64,000 bases of DNA from Stenotrophomonas rhizophila (GCF_001704155.1 NZ_CP016294.1:38501-102500), one strand, 5' to 3'. Numbered from the stretch's first letter, positions 19,601 to 29,576 are shown. A program made the numbers and translations. Notes: generated by a model from the sequence alone, not told the origin.

Positions 19601-20040
19601 TCGACCACCTGCAGCTGCACGCCCGGGGTGACCTTGTCGGCATCCAGCGCACCCGGACCGAGCTCGTCGGTACGCGAGCCGGGCAGACGGATCCGGCCAC
19701 CACTGTTTTCAATCGTCGCGTAGCTGGTGCCGGACAGCGGCAGGCCGCTGGAGTCCAGCAGCTGCACGCGCACGTGCACCGGGCTCTGGCCATCGGCCGG
19801 CACGCCGTCGCGGTCCAGCTCGACCACGATGCGGTCCAGCGTGCCCGCTGCGGCGCGCACCGCAACGGGCGCGGCGTCCACGCTGGCCGGGCTGCGCGGG
19901 TACAGCGTGCTGGCATCGCCCAGTACCGGGGTGAAGCGGCCCGGCGTACCCACGCTCTGGGCCATCGCCGGCAGGGTCGCCAGCGCGCAGGCCAACAAGC
20001 TCAAGCGCGGCAGCTGGCGCACTACGGAAGCACGGCTCAT
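16687..20040 (-). CDS. Large outer-membrane beta-barrel protein with N-terminal Ig-like region
   Basis: 1117 residues. A signal peptide ends at about residue 27 (LATLPAMAQ). Residues about 60-165 look like a bacterial Ig-like domain (LDRIVVELDRDGVPADGQS, VHVRVQLLDSSGLPLSG). From about 180 on, the sequence is a long run of alternating amphipathic strands (VNFRRHGNGS, RSYLLYGDFQTGDG, RLYGRYEKQTG) to the end, typical of a beta-barrel of perhaps 24 or more strands; FFVKGRIKGDALLTAAYDSD and FYPVYGDASLRGFDARS appear to be the most conserved-looking parts. No TonB box or plug domain is evident. Its ATG overlaps the stop of the giant repeat gene (ATGA), so the two are translationally coupled. I infer a role in exporting or anchoring that protein. 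Confidence 0.8.
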   Translation of the reverse strand: MSRASVVRQLPRLSLLACALATLPAMAQSVGTPGRFTPVLGDASTLYPRSPASVDAAPVAVRAAAGTLDRIVVELDRDGVPADGQSPVHVRVQLLDSSGLPLSGTSYATIENSGGRIRLPGSRTDELGPGALDADKVTPGVQLQVVDGVAEFDLVAPHEPQDVLLRITAGAETAQGSIGFVPEMREMIATGLIEGVVNFRRHGNGSLVSPVEHNDAFDRDIRRWERQFNNGKANAAARTAFFVKGRIKGDALLTAAYDSDKDTRGRLLRDIQPEEFYPVYGDASLRGFDARSAERLYVRIDNKRSYLLYGDFQTGDGLATATGIGGSGPIPQRSLGTYNRTATGLGWHFESERVRSNVFAIEDSLRQVIEEFRSQGSGPYALRNNAVLEGSERVEVISRDRNQPTRIVSVRPLARLVDYSFEPFSGRILLNQFLPAFDSDLNPVSLRITYELDQDTEKFWVVGADAQVKLTDRLEVGAAAVDDRNPYAEFRMGSANASYRFGDNTLLVAEFARTQSEVNTNSINQITSQGLKDVTGDVEGVAWRVEFAHQTEKLEARLFAARTDPAFNNPAAPLYGGRGEYNARVAYQLGPRLELYVEGLRSEDRNPDGGKRDAGGAGVRIGATERLTVDLGVRSIRETIGVTSPWSSGVPFGNAGGLTGGFATGAGGGALGYGQQALDPATGLMVINGSSTGSPITSDLPVGTELESDSARFGLGYRLSDKLSSGAEIEHSVSGEERRRLAAGLDYQVFERSRLYGRYEKQTGLTSAYGITTTDREADALVFGIDSSYLRDTQTFSEYRLRDAISGRDVQAASGIRNNWDIAEGLRLSSSAEHVKVIDGSTGDSTGLALALDYGANPLWRGAIRAEHRISEDVPDTDTNEAFNTTLLQFMLARKLSRDWTLLARNYLLSTRYDARGDVLQDRFQLGVAYRDTDRNRINALARYEYKLERDESGLTLVDGSTVDGSSQDVRTRAHIVSAHADWHPSRPWWFTGRVAGKWQQDQFAYADGGRVNSDFRATLLSGRVVYDITENWDIGVLGSTFRGQSGANQYAYGMEVGRLLRQNLWLSAGYNWTGFAGDRDLNGYEYTQQGVFVRLRFKFDEDLFRPDPVRYRDPAR

Positions 20041-23000
20041 GGCTGGCCCTCCGTGGCGGCGGCGGGCGGTGTGGCTCTGGGATGCACGATCGGTCTCTGG
20101 TTGGCCGTGTCGGTCGCCTGCTGCGGCGCCCGTGCGGGTTTGCTCTCGAAGCGCAGCGGCGCCTGGCCCGGTTCGGTTTCCGGCGCCTGCACCTCACCCT
20201 GGGTGCGACGTGCCTTGACCTGCTCCAGCACCGGGTTGGCGCAGCTGCCTTCGATGAAGTCGGCGCGGTGCAGCTCGCCGTTCTTCAGGTCGAGCAGCAG
20301 GCTGTCGGCGTCGCCCAGGTTGCGGTTGCTGCTGGTGGTCAGGCGCGCGCCGACCGGCAGCGTGCTCGCATCCACCTTCAGCGTGTGGCTCTGCGGCGGC
20401 AGGCCGCAGAAGCTGTACTTGCCTTCCGAATCGCTGATCACCCAGGTGCCGTCGGAGAAGTACAGGCGCACTCCCGGAATGCCCAGCTCTTCGCGGTCCT
20501 GCACGTGGTTGTTGTTGCAGTCCATGAACACCTTGCCGAGCACACAGGCCTGTTCGGTGAACACGCCACCGGTGACACGCACGCGGTATTCGGCACGGTT
20601 GGAGGCCAGCGAACCGGGCAGCGGGGTGACCGCCATCGGGTCGATGCAACCGCCGCTGATCGAACAGCCATGGGCCTGCGCCCGGTTGATGCCGTCGCCC
20701 TGCTGCGCGCCCACGCCCACGCGGACCCGGTAGGTCAGCACGATCTGGCCGCCGACAGTGATCGGCCCCAGCGCGAAGCCCAGCAGCGGGCCGGGCTTGC
20801 CGGCCGGGTCGGCCACCGCACGGCCGTCGGCACGCGCGGTGCCGTCGATGTAGGTGAAGCCACGCGGCAGGCGGTCGATCACGTTCAACGCGGCCAGCGC
20901 ACTGCCGGCGGTCTGGCGCACGGTGACGGTGTACTGCACGGTGTCGCCGATTTCGGCGGTCTGGCGGTCGCCGGTCTTGGTGATCGCCAGGCCGGTGGCC
21001 ACCGCCGTATCCAGCGGCAGATGGTTGTGCACGATCGCTGCGGTGGCCGAACCCGCGAACAGGGTCAGGTAGTACTCGGTCGCCGTACCCACCGCGCCGG
21101 TCGGCGCCTGGGTGTTGGCCTGCACGACATGGTTGGCACCGGCACCGCCGGCCGGCGACAACGCGCTGGCCTGCGGCGGGATCATGCTCGACACGAAGGT
21201 GTAGCCACCCGGCGGAGTCACCGTCAACTGGAACTCGCAACGTGCCGGCGCCGCCGGACCAAACGCGAACTGGTAGAAGCCTTCGCTGCCAACGGTCATC
21301 GCAATCGTGTTGCCGTCAATGCGATAGCCACCACCGGCTGCATTGAGCACGCTGGTTCGCGGGTCATACCCGCTGCACAGGCCAACCGGCGCCAGGGTCA
21401 CGATCGAACCCGGTACCGGGTCGCGGGTGGTGGCGTCGTACACCACGCCCGATGGGTCTACCGGCAGGCTCTGCTGCGGCAGGTGGTCACCGGCGCGCAG
21501 CACCACTTCCAGCTGGCTGGTACCGTTGTCGGTGGTGCGGCAGGCACTGACCGCGCCGCGCGCGATCGCCGCGTCGGCGTCGCAGGCTTCCTGCACGCCG
21601 CCGGCAGTTTCGCGGGTGACCGGGAACGGCCACAGTACGGTGGAGCGCGGGTCGCGGAAGCGGATGTTCCACTTCACGCCTGGCACCACATCGCCGAAGC
21701 GGTAGCTGCCATCGGCCGCACTCACGGTGGTCTTCACCACTTGGCCGTTGGCGGGGTCCACCAGCTCCACGATCCAAGCCGACAGACGACGGTCGCCGCC
21801 ATCCAGCAGCTGGTCATCGCTGCCCACGTCGAACCACACGGTGCCACCGACCGACGCGGCCAGCTGCACGCTGTTGGGCACGCGGCAGGCGTTGTGGATG
21901 ATGGTGTCCACGCACGCCGGCAGGTTGCCCACTTCGCCCTCGAACGCAGCGCGTTCGGTTGCGGTCGGGGCGCGGAACGGGTTCTCGCCGCCGCCTTCCA
22001 CCAGCACGGCATTGTTGACTGTGCCGGCCTCGGCCGCTGCTGCGGCCACACGTACCACCACGGCGATGCTGTCCGGCGATACCGCACCGGCGGCCAGCAC
22101 GCGCTGGCTGGTGCAGCTGAAACGGGTTGCGCCGGGTTCGCCGGTGCAGGTCCAGCCGGTCCCCACCGGCAGGCTGTCCAGGCTCAGGCCCGCCGGCAGG
22201 CGGTCGTGCACCGTGTACTCGCCACGGCTCGGCTGTTGGCCGGCGTTGCGCACCTGGATGGTGTAACCGGCCAGGTTGTTGACCGTGAAGCGCGTGCTGG
22301 TGGACGCCTTGCTGACCATCAGGTCGGGCGAATCGCCGATCTCACCGAAGTTGTACTCCAGCGCGTCCACGCCCAGCGGCAGCACGATCTGGCTGATCGC
22401 CGACGGCACGCTGGCGCGGTCACTGGCCACACCGACCAGGGCGGCGTTGACGGTGCCGGCGCTGGTAATGCCGTTGAGCGTCTGCGGCGGCTGGGTCGGC
22501 TCGGTCACGGTGTAGGTGCCCGGGCGCAGGCCCTCGAAGCGGTAGCGGCCTTCGGCATCGGTGTTCAACGTGAGCGATACCGGCTGGCCAAGGTCATCGG
22601 TGCCGGTCAGCACCACGCTGACCCCGGCAATGCCGCCTTCGCCGCTGTCGACGCTGCCGTTGTCGTTACTGTCGTTGTAGACGCGGCCGGCAATGCTGGC
22701 GGTCGGAATCTCACCAAAGTTGTTGTTCACCGACTGCTGGTTCACGCCCAGCACCAGCGCAGTGATCTGCGAAGGCGCCGTGCCCGGCGCGGTCACGCTG
22801 CCACCGGTGCTGCCGGCCACGGTGCGGCCATCGCGGGTGCCGGTGGGCTGCTCCGGTTCGGTCACGACGTAGGTGCCCGGCGGCAGTTCGGCGAAGCTGT
22901 AGCTACCGTCCGCGTCGGTCACGGTATCGCGGCTGATCGGATTGCCGGCCAGGTCGGTGCCGGTCAGGGTGACCCGCACATTGGCCAGGCCGGTTTCGCC

Positions 23001-26000
23001 CGGGTCGACCACGCCGTCATTGTTGCGGTCGGTCCAGACCTTGCCGCTGATGCCGCTGTTGAGCGGAATTTCGCCGAACAGGTTGTCCACCGAGGCGCTG
23101 CCCGGCGTGGTCAGGTCGATGGTGCTGATCGCACTGGGCACGGTGGTGATCGGCGTGGCGGTGCCACGCGGCGTGCCGCCCACGGTGCCGGCGGTGGTGA
23201 TGCCGTTGCTGGTGCCGGCCGGCTGCTGCGGTTCAACAAGCGTGTAGGTGCCCGGGCGAAGGCCTTCGAACACGAAGCGGCCATCGGCACCGGTCTGTAC
23301 GCTGACCGAGGCGCTGGCGCCGGTGTCGTCGGTGCCGTTGACCTGCACAGTCACCGCTTCGATGCCGGTTTCAGCGGCACCGTTGCGCACGCCGTCGTTG
23401 TCGACATCGAAGAACACCGCGCCGGCGATGGACACCGGCAGGATCTCGCCGAAGTCATAGGCGGTCCCTGCCTTGCCGGCCGGCAGCGTGATCGCGTTGA
23501 TCGCGCTCGGCACGCTGGCCACGGCGGTGGACACGCCCACGATGGCGCCGTCGATGCTGCCCGCACGGGTGAGGCCGTTGAGGGTCGGGCCGCCATTGAA
23601 CGACGGCTGCGTGGCCTGCTCGGTCACGCTGTAGGTGCCGGCCAGCAGGTGGTCGAAGCGGTAGCGACCGTCGGCATCGGTCGCCACGGTAACCACGGCG
23701 TTGCCCAGCGCGTCGACCGTGCCGGCCGGCAGCTGCAGCTGCACGCCCGGCAGGCCCGGCTCGCCGGCGTCCTGCACGCCGTTGTTGTTGCGGTCCAGGA
23801 ACACGGTGCCGGACAGCGACGCGGCCAGCTCGCCGAAATCGTTGCCGCTGGCGCCGGCGGCGGGCAGGTTGGCGATCAGGATGACATTGCCCGGCTGCTC
23901 GCGGCCTTCGCCCAGCCCGGTCGGCTGGGTTTCGGTGATGCGGTAGGCCTGGCCGGCGATCGCGCCAGGGTAGCTGTACTGGCCATCGGCATTGGTGACC
24001 AGGGTGACGGTGGTGTCGTCGGGCGTGCCGAACACGCCGTCGGCGCCATTGCCGACGATGGTCACCTGCACGCCGGGTACGCCGATGTCGCCGGCGGTGT
24101 TGTCGCCGTCGTCGTTGCGGTCCAGGTACACCGTGCCGCTGATCGGCGCATTGGCCAGTTCGCCAAAGAGGTAGCCGCTGGCGTCCTGCCCGGCGTTGAT
24201 GGCGATCGCGGAAATGACGTTGGCCACGGCCGTGCTGCCGGGGGTGGCCGCATTGCCGGCCGCATGCTTGCCGTCCAGGTAACCGGCCGGCTGCGTTTCG
24301 GTCAGGGTGTAGCCGGTGCCGGCCTGCGGCGGCAACAGGTCACTGAAGCGGTAGCCGCCGTTGGCATCGGTGGTGGTGGTCAGCGCGACCGGATTGCCAA
24401 GCACGTCCGTGCCCGACAGGGTCACGGTGACGTTGGCGATGGCGTTTTCACCGGCGTCGCGGCGGCCGTTGTTGTTGTTGGGCGCCACGTTGGAGAAGTC
24501 TTCGTAGACCTCGCCGCTGAGCGAACCGAGCGCCTCGCCGAAATCGTTGCCACTGGAACCGGTCAACGGCAGCGCGTTGAGGGTGATGCTGTTGGTCGCG
24601 TTTTCGGCGGCGTTCGCATACCCCTGCGGCTGCGTCTCAGTGATGCGGTAGTTCTGCCCGACCACCAGGCCATCGAAATCGTAGCGGCCCTGCGCGTCGG
24701 TCTGGACCACCACCGGTGGCAGGTCATCGCCCGTACCGAACGCGCCGTCGGGGCCCGCGCCGATGAGGGTGACGGTGGCGCCCTGCAGGCCGCCATTGGC
24801 CTGCGAATTGCGCGTACCGGCATCGCCCGCATCGAAGTCGCCGTTGCCGTTGCGGTCCAGGTACACATGCCCGGAGATGGCGGTGACCGCGTCTTCGCCG
24901 AAGTTGAACGCAGTGGCATCTTCGCCGCGCGAGAGGTCGATGTTGCCGATCCGGTCGGTGGTTGCCGCATCGCCGGCCGCGCCGGTGGCCACGGTGCAAA
25001 CTGCGCACGCCGCAGTACCCACCAGGCCCGGATTGATCGCGCTCGGGCGGTTGCGGTAGCTGCCGGTGGGCAGCACTTCGCGCAGCGTGTACACCTGCAA
25101 CGGGTTCAGGCCGGGGAAGCTGTAGCTGCCGTCGGCGGCGGTGGTGGCACTGGCCACCACGGTGCCGGCCGCATCGAGCAGTTCGACGGTGGCATTGGCA
25201 ATCGGGGCGTCGCCGGTGTTGCGGGTGTTGCTGTAGTTGCTGTCGACGTAGACAAAGCCGGACAACGCCGGGCGGCGCACTTCCGGGAAGTTGTAGCGCA
25301 CCGCGTCCACGCCCGCGCCCAGCGCGACGGCGGTATAGAGCGAGTTGGCGCTGATCGCCGGATCGACCACGGCATAGGTACCGCCGGCCGACGGCGCCAG
25401 GCCGCCCGCAACGGGCGGTGCCACCGGGCCATTGACGTAGGCGGCCGGCTGCACCTGGGTCAGCGTGTAGCCGTCGGTCCCGGCCGGTGCGAGGTTGTCG
25501 AAGCGGTAGGCACCGTTGCCGTCGGTGGTGGTGGTGAGCGTCACCGCGTTGCCGTAGGCATCGGTGCCGGTGAGGCGCACTTCCACGCCGGAAATGGTCG
25601 GTTCGCCGGCCTGCGGCGTGCCGCCATCCGTGCCGCTGCGCTCGCGGTCCTGGAACACCACGCCGGTCAGCGAGGACCGCACCACGGTGTGGGTGCTGGT
25701 GCCTTCGTCATTGCCGGGGGTCGGGTCGAGCTGGTCGCTGGTGGCGCGTGCGGTGTTGAGGCCGGCGCCATTGGCCGGCAGCGTGGTCCAGCGCGCGGGC
25801 ACCAGCACGCGGACGCGGCCGTCCAGCGCCAGGTCGCCCATGCGGCAGGTAAGGTTGCGACCGTTCACCACGCAGCTGCCGGTGCCGTTGCTGACCACGC
25901 CGGCGTCAGCGGTGTTGCCGGCCTTCTGCCAGCTGGTGCCTTCGCCGCCGCCGATCACCTCCAGACCTGCCGGCAGCGTATCGGTGACCACCACGCCATC

Positions 26001-29000
26001 GCCGCGCAGTGGATTGTCGCCGCTGCGGTCGCGCGACAGGCTGTGGCCGGGGCCATTGTTGACCACGTCCAGCACGTACCAGAACGGCTGGCGCAGGCTG
26101 ATCGTGGTGGCAGCGGCGGGCAGCGGCTGGGTCGGGTTGGCATTGGGCGCCAGCACCACGCTGGTCTTGGTCATTGCCAGATCCGAGCGCGTGCGGATGC
26201 TGGTTTCCTGCACCGCGCTGTTGTTGCTGGTATCGCGCTCGGTTTCGGCCGAGCGTGCGGTGACCGCGTTCAACAGCGTCGCGCCGGTGGCCGGCGGCGC
26301 GCTGAGATACTGGTACACCAGGTACAGGTAGCTCGTCTGGTTGGCGGCGATCGCGCCCTGCTCGGTGGTGGACACGCCCACGCTGGGCATGCTGCACGAC
26401 AGGGTCTGCGGCGCCGTGGTGGGGTTGCTGCTGCCCGGGGCAACCGTACAGCGGACACCCGGTGCTTCCATCGCGCCCTGCGGCGTGGTGTTGGTGCCGG
26501 TGCGACTGCCTACGAAGGCCACGTTGGCCCCGCTCGCGGGGGTGATGGTGTCTTCAATCACGGTGCGGGTGGCCAGTGATGGGCCATCGTTGCGCACGCT
26601 CACCTGGTAGGTGATGTAGTTGTTGGCTTCCTGCCCGACACGCGAGTCGTAGCCCAGCGGATCCACTGCGCCATCGAAGTTCTGGTCGATCTTGTTGACG
26701 ATCAGGTCGACTTCACCGGCGGTGAAATCCAGCGCGGCGGCACGCAGGTCATCGTCGGTGCGGCTGTTGTAGTTGTAGCTGCGCCCGCTGCCGTCGACGC
26801 CGCTGGCCGGTACCGGGCTGCCGGTGTTGTCCGGATCGAAATGGAACGAGCCATCGTTGGTGAAACGGCGGCCCGTATTACCGCTGTTGACGTTCGGGCG
26901 GATCACCACCGTCATGGTCTGGGTGGAGTTGTTGGCCATGTCCTGCGGCGCACAGGTCAGCCGCAGCGTGGCGGGCGCGCCGCCGGTGTTGAACCACGAG
27001 GTGCCGCCCGGGGCGGACGCCGAGCTGATCGCCGCATCGTTGGAGGTCACGCTGCACGCGGTGCTGCCGCTGCCGGTGCGCACCGCCGAAATCAATACAA
27101 AACCGGCGTCATTGGCCGGCAGGGTGAAGGTATCGCTGAACACCACACCGCGGGCCGTGGACGGACCCCGGTTCTGGTAGGTGATGCGGTAGGTGGTGTT
27201 CACGCCAGCGCGGCCCGGGCTGCCGGAGGTGATGTCCTTGGCAGTGGTTGCCATGTTGGCCACCGGGTCGATCTGCACCCAGTCCGAGGCGCTGTTGTTG
27301 CCCGGGTTGGCTTCGCCGATCGACCCGCTCACGGTCGGATCGACGCTGACGCCTGCGGTGTTGCAGAAGCGGCCGGCCGGCATCGCCACGCCACCGCAGG
27401 TACCAGCTGCCTGGCTCTGGCTGTCGAACAGGCCGCGGTTGACGGTGAACACGATGGTGGCGGTGGCGCCGGCCGCCAGCGCGGTGCCGGCGGAGCGGCA
27501 GATGTAACCGCTGCCGACCACATCGCAGGTCCAGCCGGCCGGCACGGTGTTCTTGGTGACGGTGGTGCTGCCGGTGACAAAGCCCGGGATGGGGTCGTTG
27601 ACCACCACGCCGGTGGTGGTTGCGCCGTTGTTGGTGACCTGCAGCGTGTAGCTGACCCCACCATCCGCTTCCCGGATCACGTTGTCGGCGTCGCCAGCGC
27701 CATTGGTGCGCTTGGTGATGGACAGGTCGGCGCGGGCGTCGGTGGCGCGGCTCTGCCCGCCGGTGCAGTCATTGCCGGTGTTCGGATCCAGGTTGATGCC
27801 ACCGGCGGTGGTCGGTTCGGCCGAACCGCCGCTGCCGCCGGTACAGGCGGTATTGGCCAGCGAGCCCTGCAGGCGCGCAAGCGTGTACAGGGTCAGCGCG
27901 GCGGAGTTGCCGTTGACCGCAACCGGGTAGCCACCAGTCTGGGTGCAGGTGACGACCTGCGCCGGGGCCCCGCTCCAGGCGCGGTCCACGCTGCAGCTGA
28001 AACCGCCCACGGTCACGGGCACGCCCGCCGCGTAGGGCTGCCCACTGGCATCGACCCACTCTTCGCCCGCGGCAAGCGTATCGACCAGCTGCAGGTTGCC
28101 GGTGACCGTGCGCGGGCCCAGGTTCTGCGCGCGCAGGGTGCTGGTCATCACGCTGTCGGTGCGCAGGCCGGTGTTGTTCCACACCGGTACCAGCGCCGGC
28201 GTCTTGGTCTTGGTCATGCGCAGGTCGGCGCCGTCGGGGATGACGGTCAGGCCGACGCTGCCCTGGTTGTTGGTGAGCACCGGATCCGGCGTGGCCGCGC
28301 TGATCTGGGCCGTGTTGGTCACCGTACCGCTGCTGTTGGTGCCGGTGGACGGCACCTGCGCCTGGATCGCGATCTGCGCCTGCGCGCCCGGTGCGAAGCT
28401 TGCGGCGTTGCAGGTGACCACGGTGCGCTCGGCGTTGTTGCTGCACGACCAGCCGCCGGGTCCGGATACCCCGTTGACGATGAAACCTTCCGGCAGCGCA
28501 TCGCGCAGAACCACCGTGGTGGCGGCACTGGGACCATCGTTGCGCGCGGTCAGCGTATAGGTGACCACCGAACCGGCGGCTGCCGGCGCGGGCGATACCG
28601 ACTTGGACACCAGCAGGTCCGCACCGGCAGTCACCTGCGTGGTCACCTGGGCAGCGTTGTTGTCCGGCACCGGGTCGGGCACGTTGCCGGCGTTGACCAC
28701 CGCCGAATTGACGATGTTGCCGGTGCCGACATTGACCTTGCCGCGGAACGAATAGCTGGTGCTCGCGCCTACCGCCAGGGTGCCGTTGTAGGTGCCGTTC
28801 TGCTGGGTGAAGGCCCAGTCCGCACCGGTCGGCGCGCCGACCAGGGTGACATTCGGCGGCAGCGTATCGGCCACCCGGAAGCCGGTGGTGACGCTGGGGC
28901 CGGCGTTGCGCACGGTCAGGGTATAGGTGATTTCGCCGCCGCCGATCACCGGATCGGGCGTGGCGCTCTTGCTGAGTTCCAGGTCGGCCGCCGCCTGGAT

Positions 29001-29576
29001 GGTGGTGTTCTGGCTGGTGCGGTTGTTGGCAACGTTGGTATCGCTGCCGAAGAACGGGTCGGTGTTCTGCAGCGTGCTGATCGGCGTGGTCGCCGGCGGC
29101 AGCGCGTTGGCGAAGCCGATCGCGGCGCGCACGGTGATGGTGGCCGGCTGCGAGGCGATGGTGGTGACCGGCAGCTTGAATTCGTAGGGCGCCGTGGAAG
29201 CATTCAATGCCGGGTTCGTGCACACCACGCGGGTGGTGCCGGCAGCGCCCGCCGAGGCGCTGCAGCCCGCCGGGGCGGTGCCGCCCAGCGCGGTGCCGGC
29301 GGGCAGGTCGAACAGGGTCACGCTGCCGCTGGCGGTGTCGTTGGCGCCGTTTTCGACCTTGACGTTGTAGATCACCGTGGTGCCGGCCGGCACCGGGTCG
29401 TAACCGGTGTCGGAGAAGTCGGTGATCTGCAGGTCGATGGCCAGTGCGGGCAGTGGCAGCACCATCACCAGGGCCAGCAGGGCGCGGCGCAGCGACAACC
29501 GCCAGGACTGCGCCTGCGTGCGCTCAAACGGCGTTGCCGCCGCGCAGATACCTGCGCGATCGCTCTGGATGGACAT
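20037..29576 (-). CDS. Giant DUF11 / SdrD-B repeat surface protein
   Basis: 3179 residues from the ATG at 29576, which has AGGGGAAAA 3 bases upstream. An extended signal peptide (about 46 residues) ends at LPALA. About eight DUF11 domains follow (starting near residues 47, 196, 319, 451, 616, 774, 956, 1133; typical SYTLTVRNAGPS and LPAGF blocks). Then come nine SdrD-B domains (near 1301, 1436, 1564, 1683, 1809, 1918, 2048, 2171, 2291), each with a Ca2+-type loop such as DRNNNGVQDAGE and a T-D-A-DG-Y-F core. Further DUF11 copies begin near 2414 and 2859, with SdrD-B-like units near 2573 and 3009. The end has a distinctive LKNGELHRADFIEGSC motif and a Pro/Ala-rich tail; no LPXTG or autotransporter barrel is present. 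Probably a calcium-stiffened, rod-like surface fibre or adhesin. Confidence 0.88.
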   Translation of the reverse strand: MSIQSDRAGICAAATPFERTQAQSWRLSLRRALLALVMVLPLPALAIDLQITDFSDTGYDPVPAGTTVIYNVKVENGANDTASGSVTLFDLPAGTALGGTAPAGCSASAGAAGTTRVVCTNPALNASTAPYEFKLPVTTIASQPATITVRAAIGFANALPPATTPISTLQNTDPFFGSDTNVANNRTSQNTTIQAAADLELSKSATPDPVIGGGEITYTLTVRNAGPSVTTGFRVADTLPPNVTLVGAPTGADWAFTQQNGTYNGTLAVGASTSYSFRGKVNVGTGNIVNSAVVNAGNVPDPVPDNNAAQVTTQVTAGADLLVSKSVSPAPAAAGSVVTYTLTARNDGPSAATTVVLRDALPEGFIVNGVSGPGGWSCSNNAERTVVTCNAASFAPGAQAQIAIQAQVPSTGTNSSGTVTNTAQISAATPDPVLTNNQGSVGLTVIPDGADLRMTKTKTPALVPVWNNTGLRTDSVMTSTLRAQNLGPRTVTGNLQLVDTLAAGEEWVDASGQPYAAGVPVTVGGFSCSVDRAWSGAPAQVVTCTQTGGYPVAVNGNSAALTLYTLARLQGSLANTACTGGSGGSAEPTTAGGINLDPNTGNDCTGGQSRATDARADLSITKRTNGAGDADNVIREADGGVSYTLQVTNNGATTTGVVVNDPIPGFVTGSTTVTKNTVPAGWTCDVVGSGYICRSAGTALAAGATATIVFTVNRGLFDSQSQAAGTCGGVAMPAGRFCNTAGVSVDPTVSGSIGEANPGNNSASDWVQIDPVANMATTAKDITSGSPGRAGVNTTYRITYQNRGPSTARGVVFSDTFTLPANDAGFVLISAVRTGSGSTACSVTSNDAAISSASAPGGTSWFNTGGAPATLRLTCAPQDMANNSTQTMTVVIRPNVNSGNTGRRFTNDGSFHFDPDNTGSPVPASGVDGSGRSYNYNSRTDDDLRAAALDFTAGEVDLIVNKIDQNFDGAVDPLGYDSRVGQEANNYITYQVSVRNDGPSLATRTVIEDTITPASGANVAFVGSRTGTNTTPQGAMEAPGVRCTVAPGSSNPTTAPQTLSCSMPSVGVSTTEQGAIAANQTSYLYLVYQYLSAPPATGATLLNAVTARSAETERDTSNNSAVQETSIRTRSDLAMTKTSVVLAPNANPTQPLPAAATTISLRQPFWYVLDVVNNGPGHSLSRDRSGDNPLRGDGVVVTDTLPAGLEVIGGGEGTSWQKAGNTADAGVVSNGTGSCVVNGRNLTCRMGDLALDGRVRVLVPARWTTLPANGAGLNTARATSDQLDPTPGNDEGTSTHTVVRSSLTGVVFQDRERSGTDGGTPQAGEPTISGVEVRLTGTDAYGNAVTLTTTTDGNGAYRFDNLAPAGTDGYTLTQVQPAAYVNGPVAPPVAGGLAPSAGGTYAVVDPAISANSLYTAVALGAGVDAVRYNFPEVRRPALSGFVYVDSNYSNTRNTGDAPIANATVELLDAAGTVVASATTAADGSYSFPGLNPLQVYTLREVLPTGSYRNRPSAINPGLVGTAACAVCTVATGAAGDAATTDRIGNIDLSRGEDATAFNFGEDAVTAISGHVYLDRNGNGDFDAGDAGTRNSQANGGLQGATVTLIGAGPDGAFGTGDDLPPVVVQTDAQGRYDFDGLVVGQNYRITETQPQGYANAAENATNSITLNALPLTGSSGNDFGEALGSLSGEVYEDFSNVAPNNNNGRRDAGENAIANVTVTLSGTDVLGNPVALTTTTDANGGYRFSDLLPPQAGTGYTLTETQPAGYLDGKHAAGNAATPGSTAVANVISAIAINAGQDASGYLFGELANAPISGTVYLDRNDDGDNTAGDIGVPGVQVTIVGNGADGVFGTPDDTTVTLVTNADGQYSYPGAIAGQAYRITETQPTGLGEGREQPGNVILIANLPAAGASGNDFGELAASLSGTVFLDRNNNGVQDAGEPGLPGVQLQLPAGTVDALGNAVVTVATDADGRYRFDHLLAGTYSVTEQATQPSFNGGPTLNGLTRAGSIDGAIVGVSTAVASVPSAINAITLPAGKAGTAYDFGEILPVSIAGAVFFDVDNDGVRNGAAETGIEAVTVQVNGTDDTGASASVSVQTGADGRFVFEGLRPGTYTLVEPQQPAGTSNGITTAGTVGGTPRGTATPITTVPSAISTIDLTTPGSASVDNLFGEIPLNSGISGKVWTDRNNDGVVDPGETGLANVRVTLTGTDLAGNPISRDTVTDADGSYSFAELPPGTYVVTEPEQPTGTRDGRTVAGSTGGSVTAPGTAPSQITALVLGVNQQSVNNNFGEIPTASIAGRVYNDSNDNGSVDSGEGGIAGVSVVLTGTDDLGQPVSLTLNTDAEGRYRFEGLRPGTYTVTEPTQPPQTLNGITSAGTVNAALVGVASDRASVPSAISQIVLPLGVDALEYNFGEIGDSPDLMVSKASTSTRFTVNNLAGYTIQVRNAGQQPSRGEYTVHDRLPAGLSLDSLPVGTGWTCTGEPGATRFSCTSQRVLAAGAVSPDSIAVVVRVAAAAAEAGTVNNAVLVEGGGENPFRAPTATERAAFEGEVGNLPACVDTIIHNACRVPNSVQLAASVGGTVWFDVGSDDQLLDGGDRRLSAWIVELVDPANGQVVKTTVSAADGSYRFGDVVPGVKWNIRFRDPRSTVLWPFPVTRETAGGVQEACDADAAIARGAVSACRTTDNGTSQLEVVLRAGDHLPQQSLPVDPSGVVYDATTRDPVPGSIVTLAPVGLCSGYDPRTSVLNAAGGGYRIDGNTIAMTVGSEGFYQFAFGPAAPARCEFQLTVTPPGGYTFVSSMIPPQASALSPAGGAGANHVVQANTQAPTGAVGTATEYYLTLFAGSATAAIVHNHLPLDTAVATGLAITKTGDRQTAEIGDTVQYTVTVRQTAGSALAALNVIDRLPRGFTYIDGTARADGRAVADPAGKPGPLLGFALGPITVGGQIVLTYRVRVGVGAQQGDGINRAQAHGCSISGGCIDPMAVTPLPGSLASNRAEYRVRVTGGVFTEQACVLGKVFMDCNNNHVQDREELGIPGVRLYFSDGTWVISDSEGKYSFCGLPPQSHTLKVDASTLPVGARLTTSSNRNLGDADSLLLDLKNGELHRADFIEGSCANPVLEQVKARRTQGEVQAPETEPGQAPLRFESKPARAPQQATDTANQRPIVHPRATPPAAATEGQP

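Noticed and set aside
20082..26579. A 2165-codon plus-strand open frame
   Set aside because: Antisense shadow of the giant DUF11/SdrD-B gene. Its apparent repeats only mirror the real repeats.
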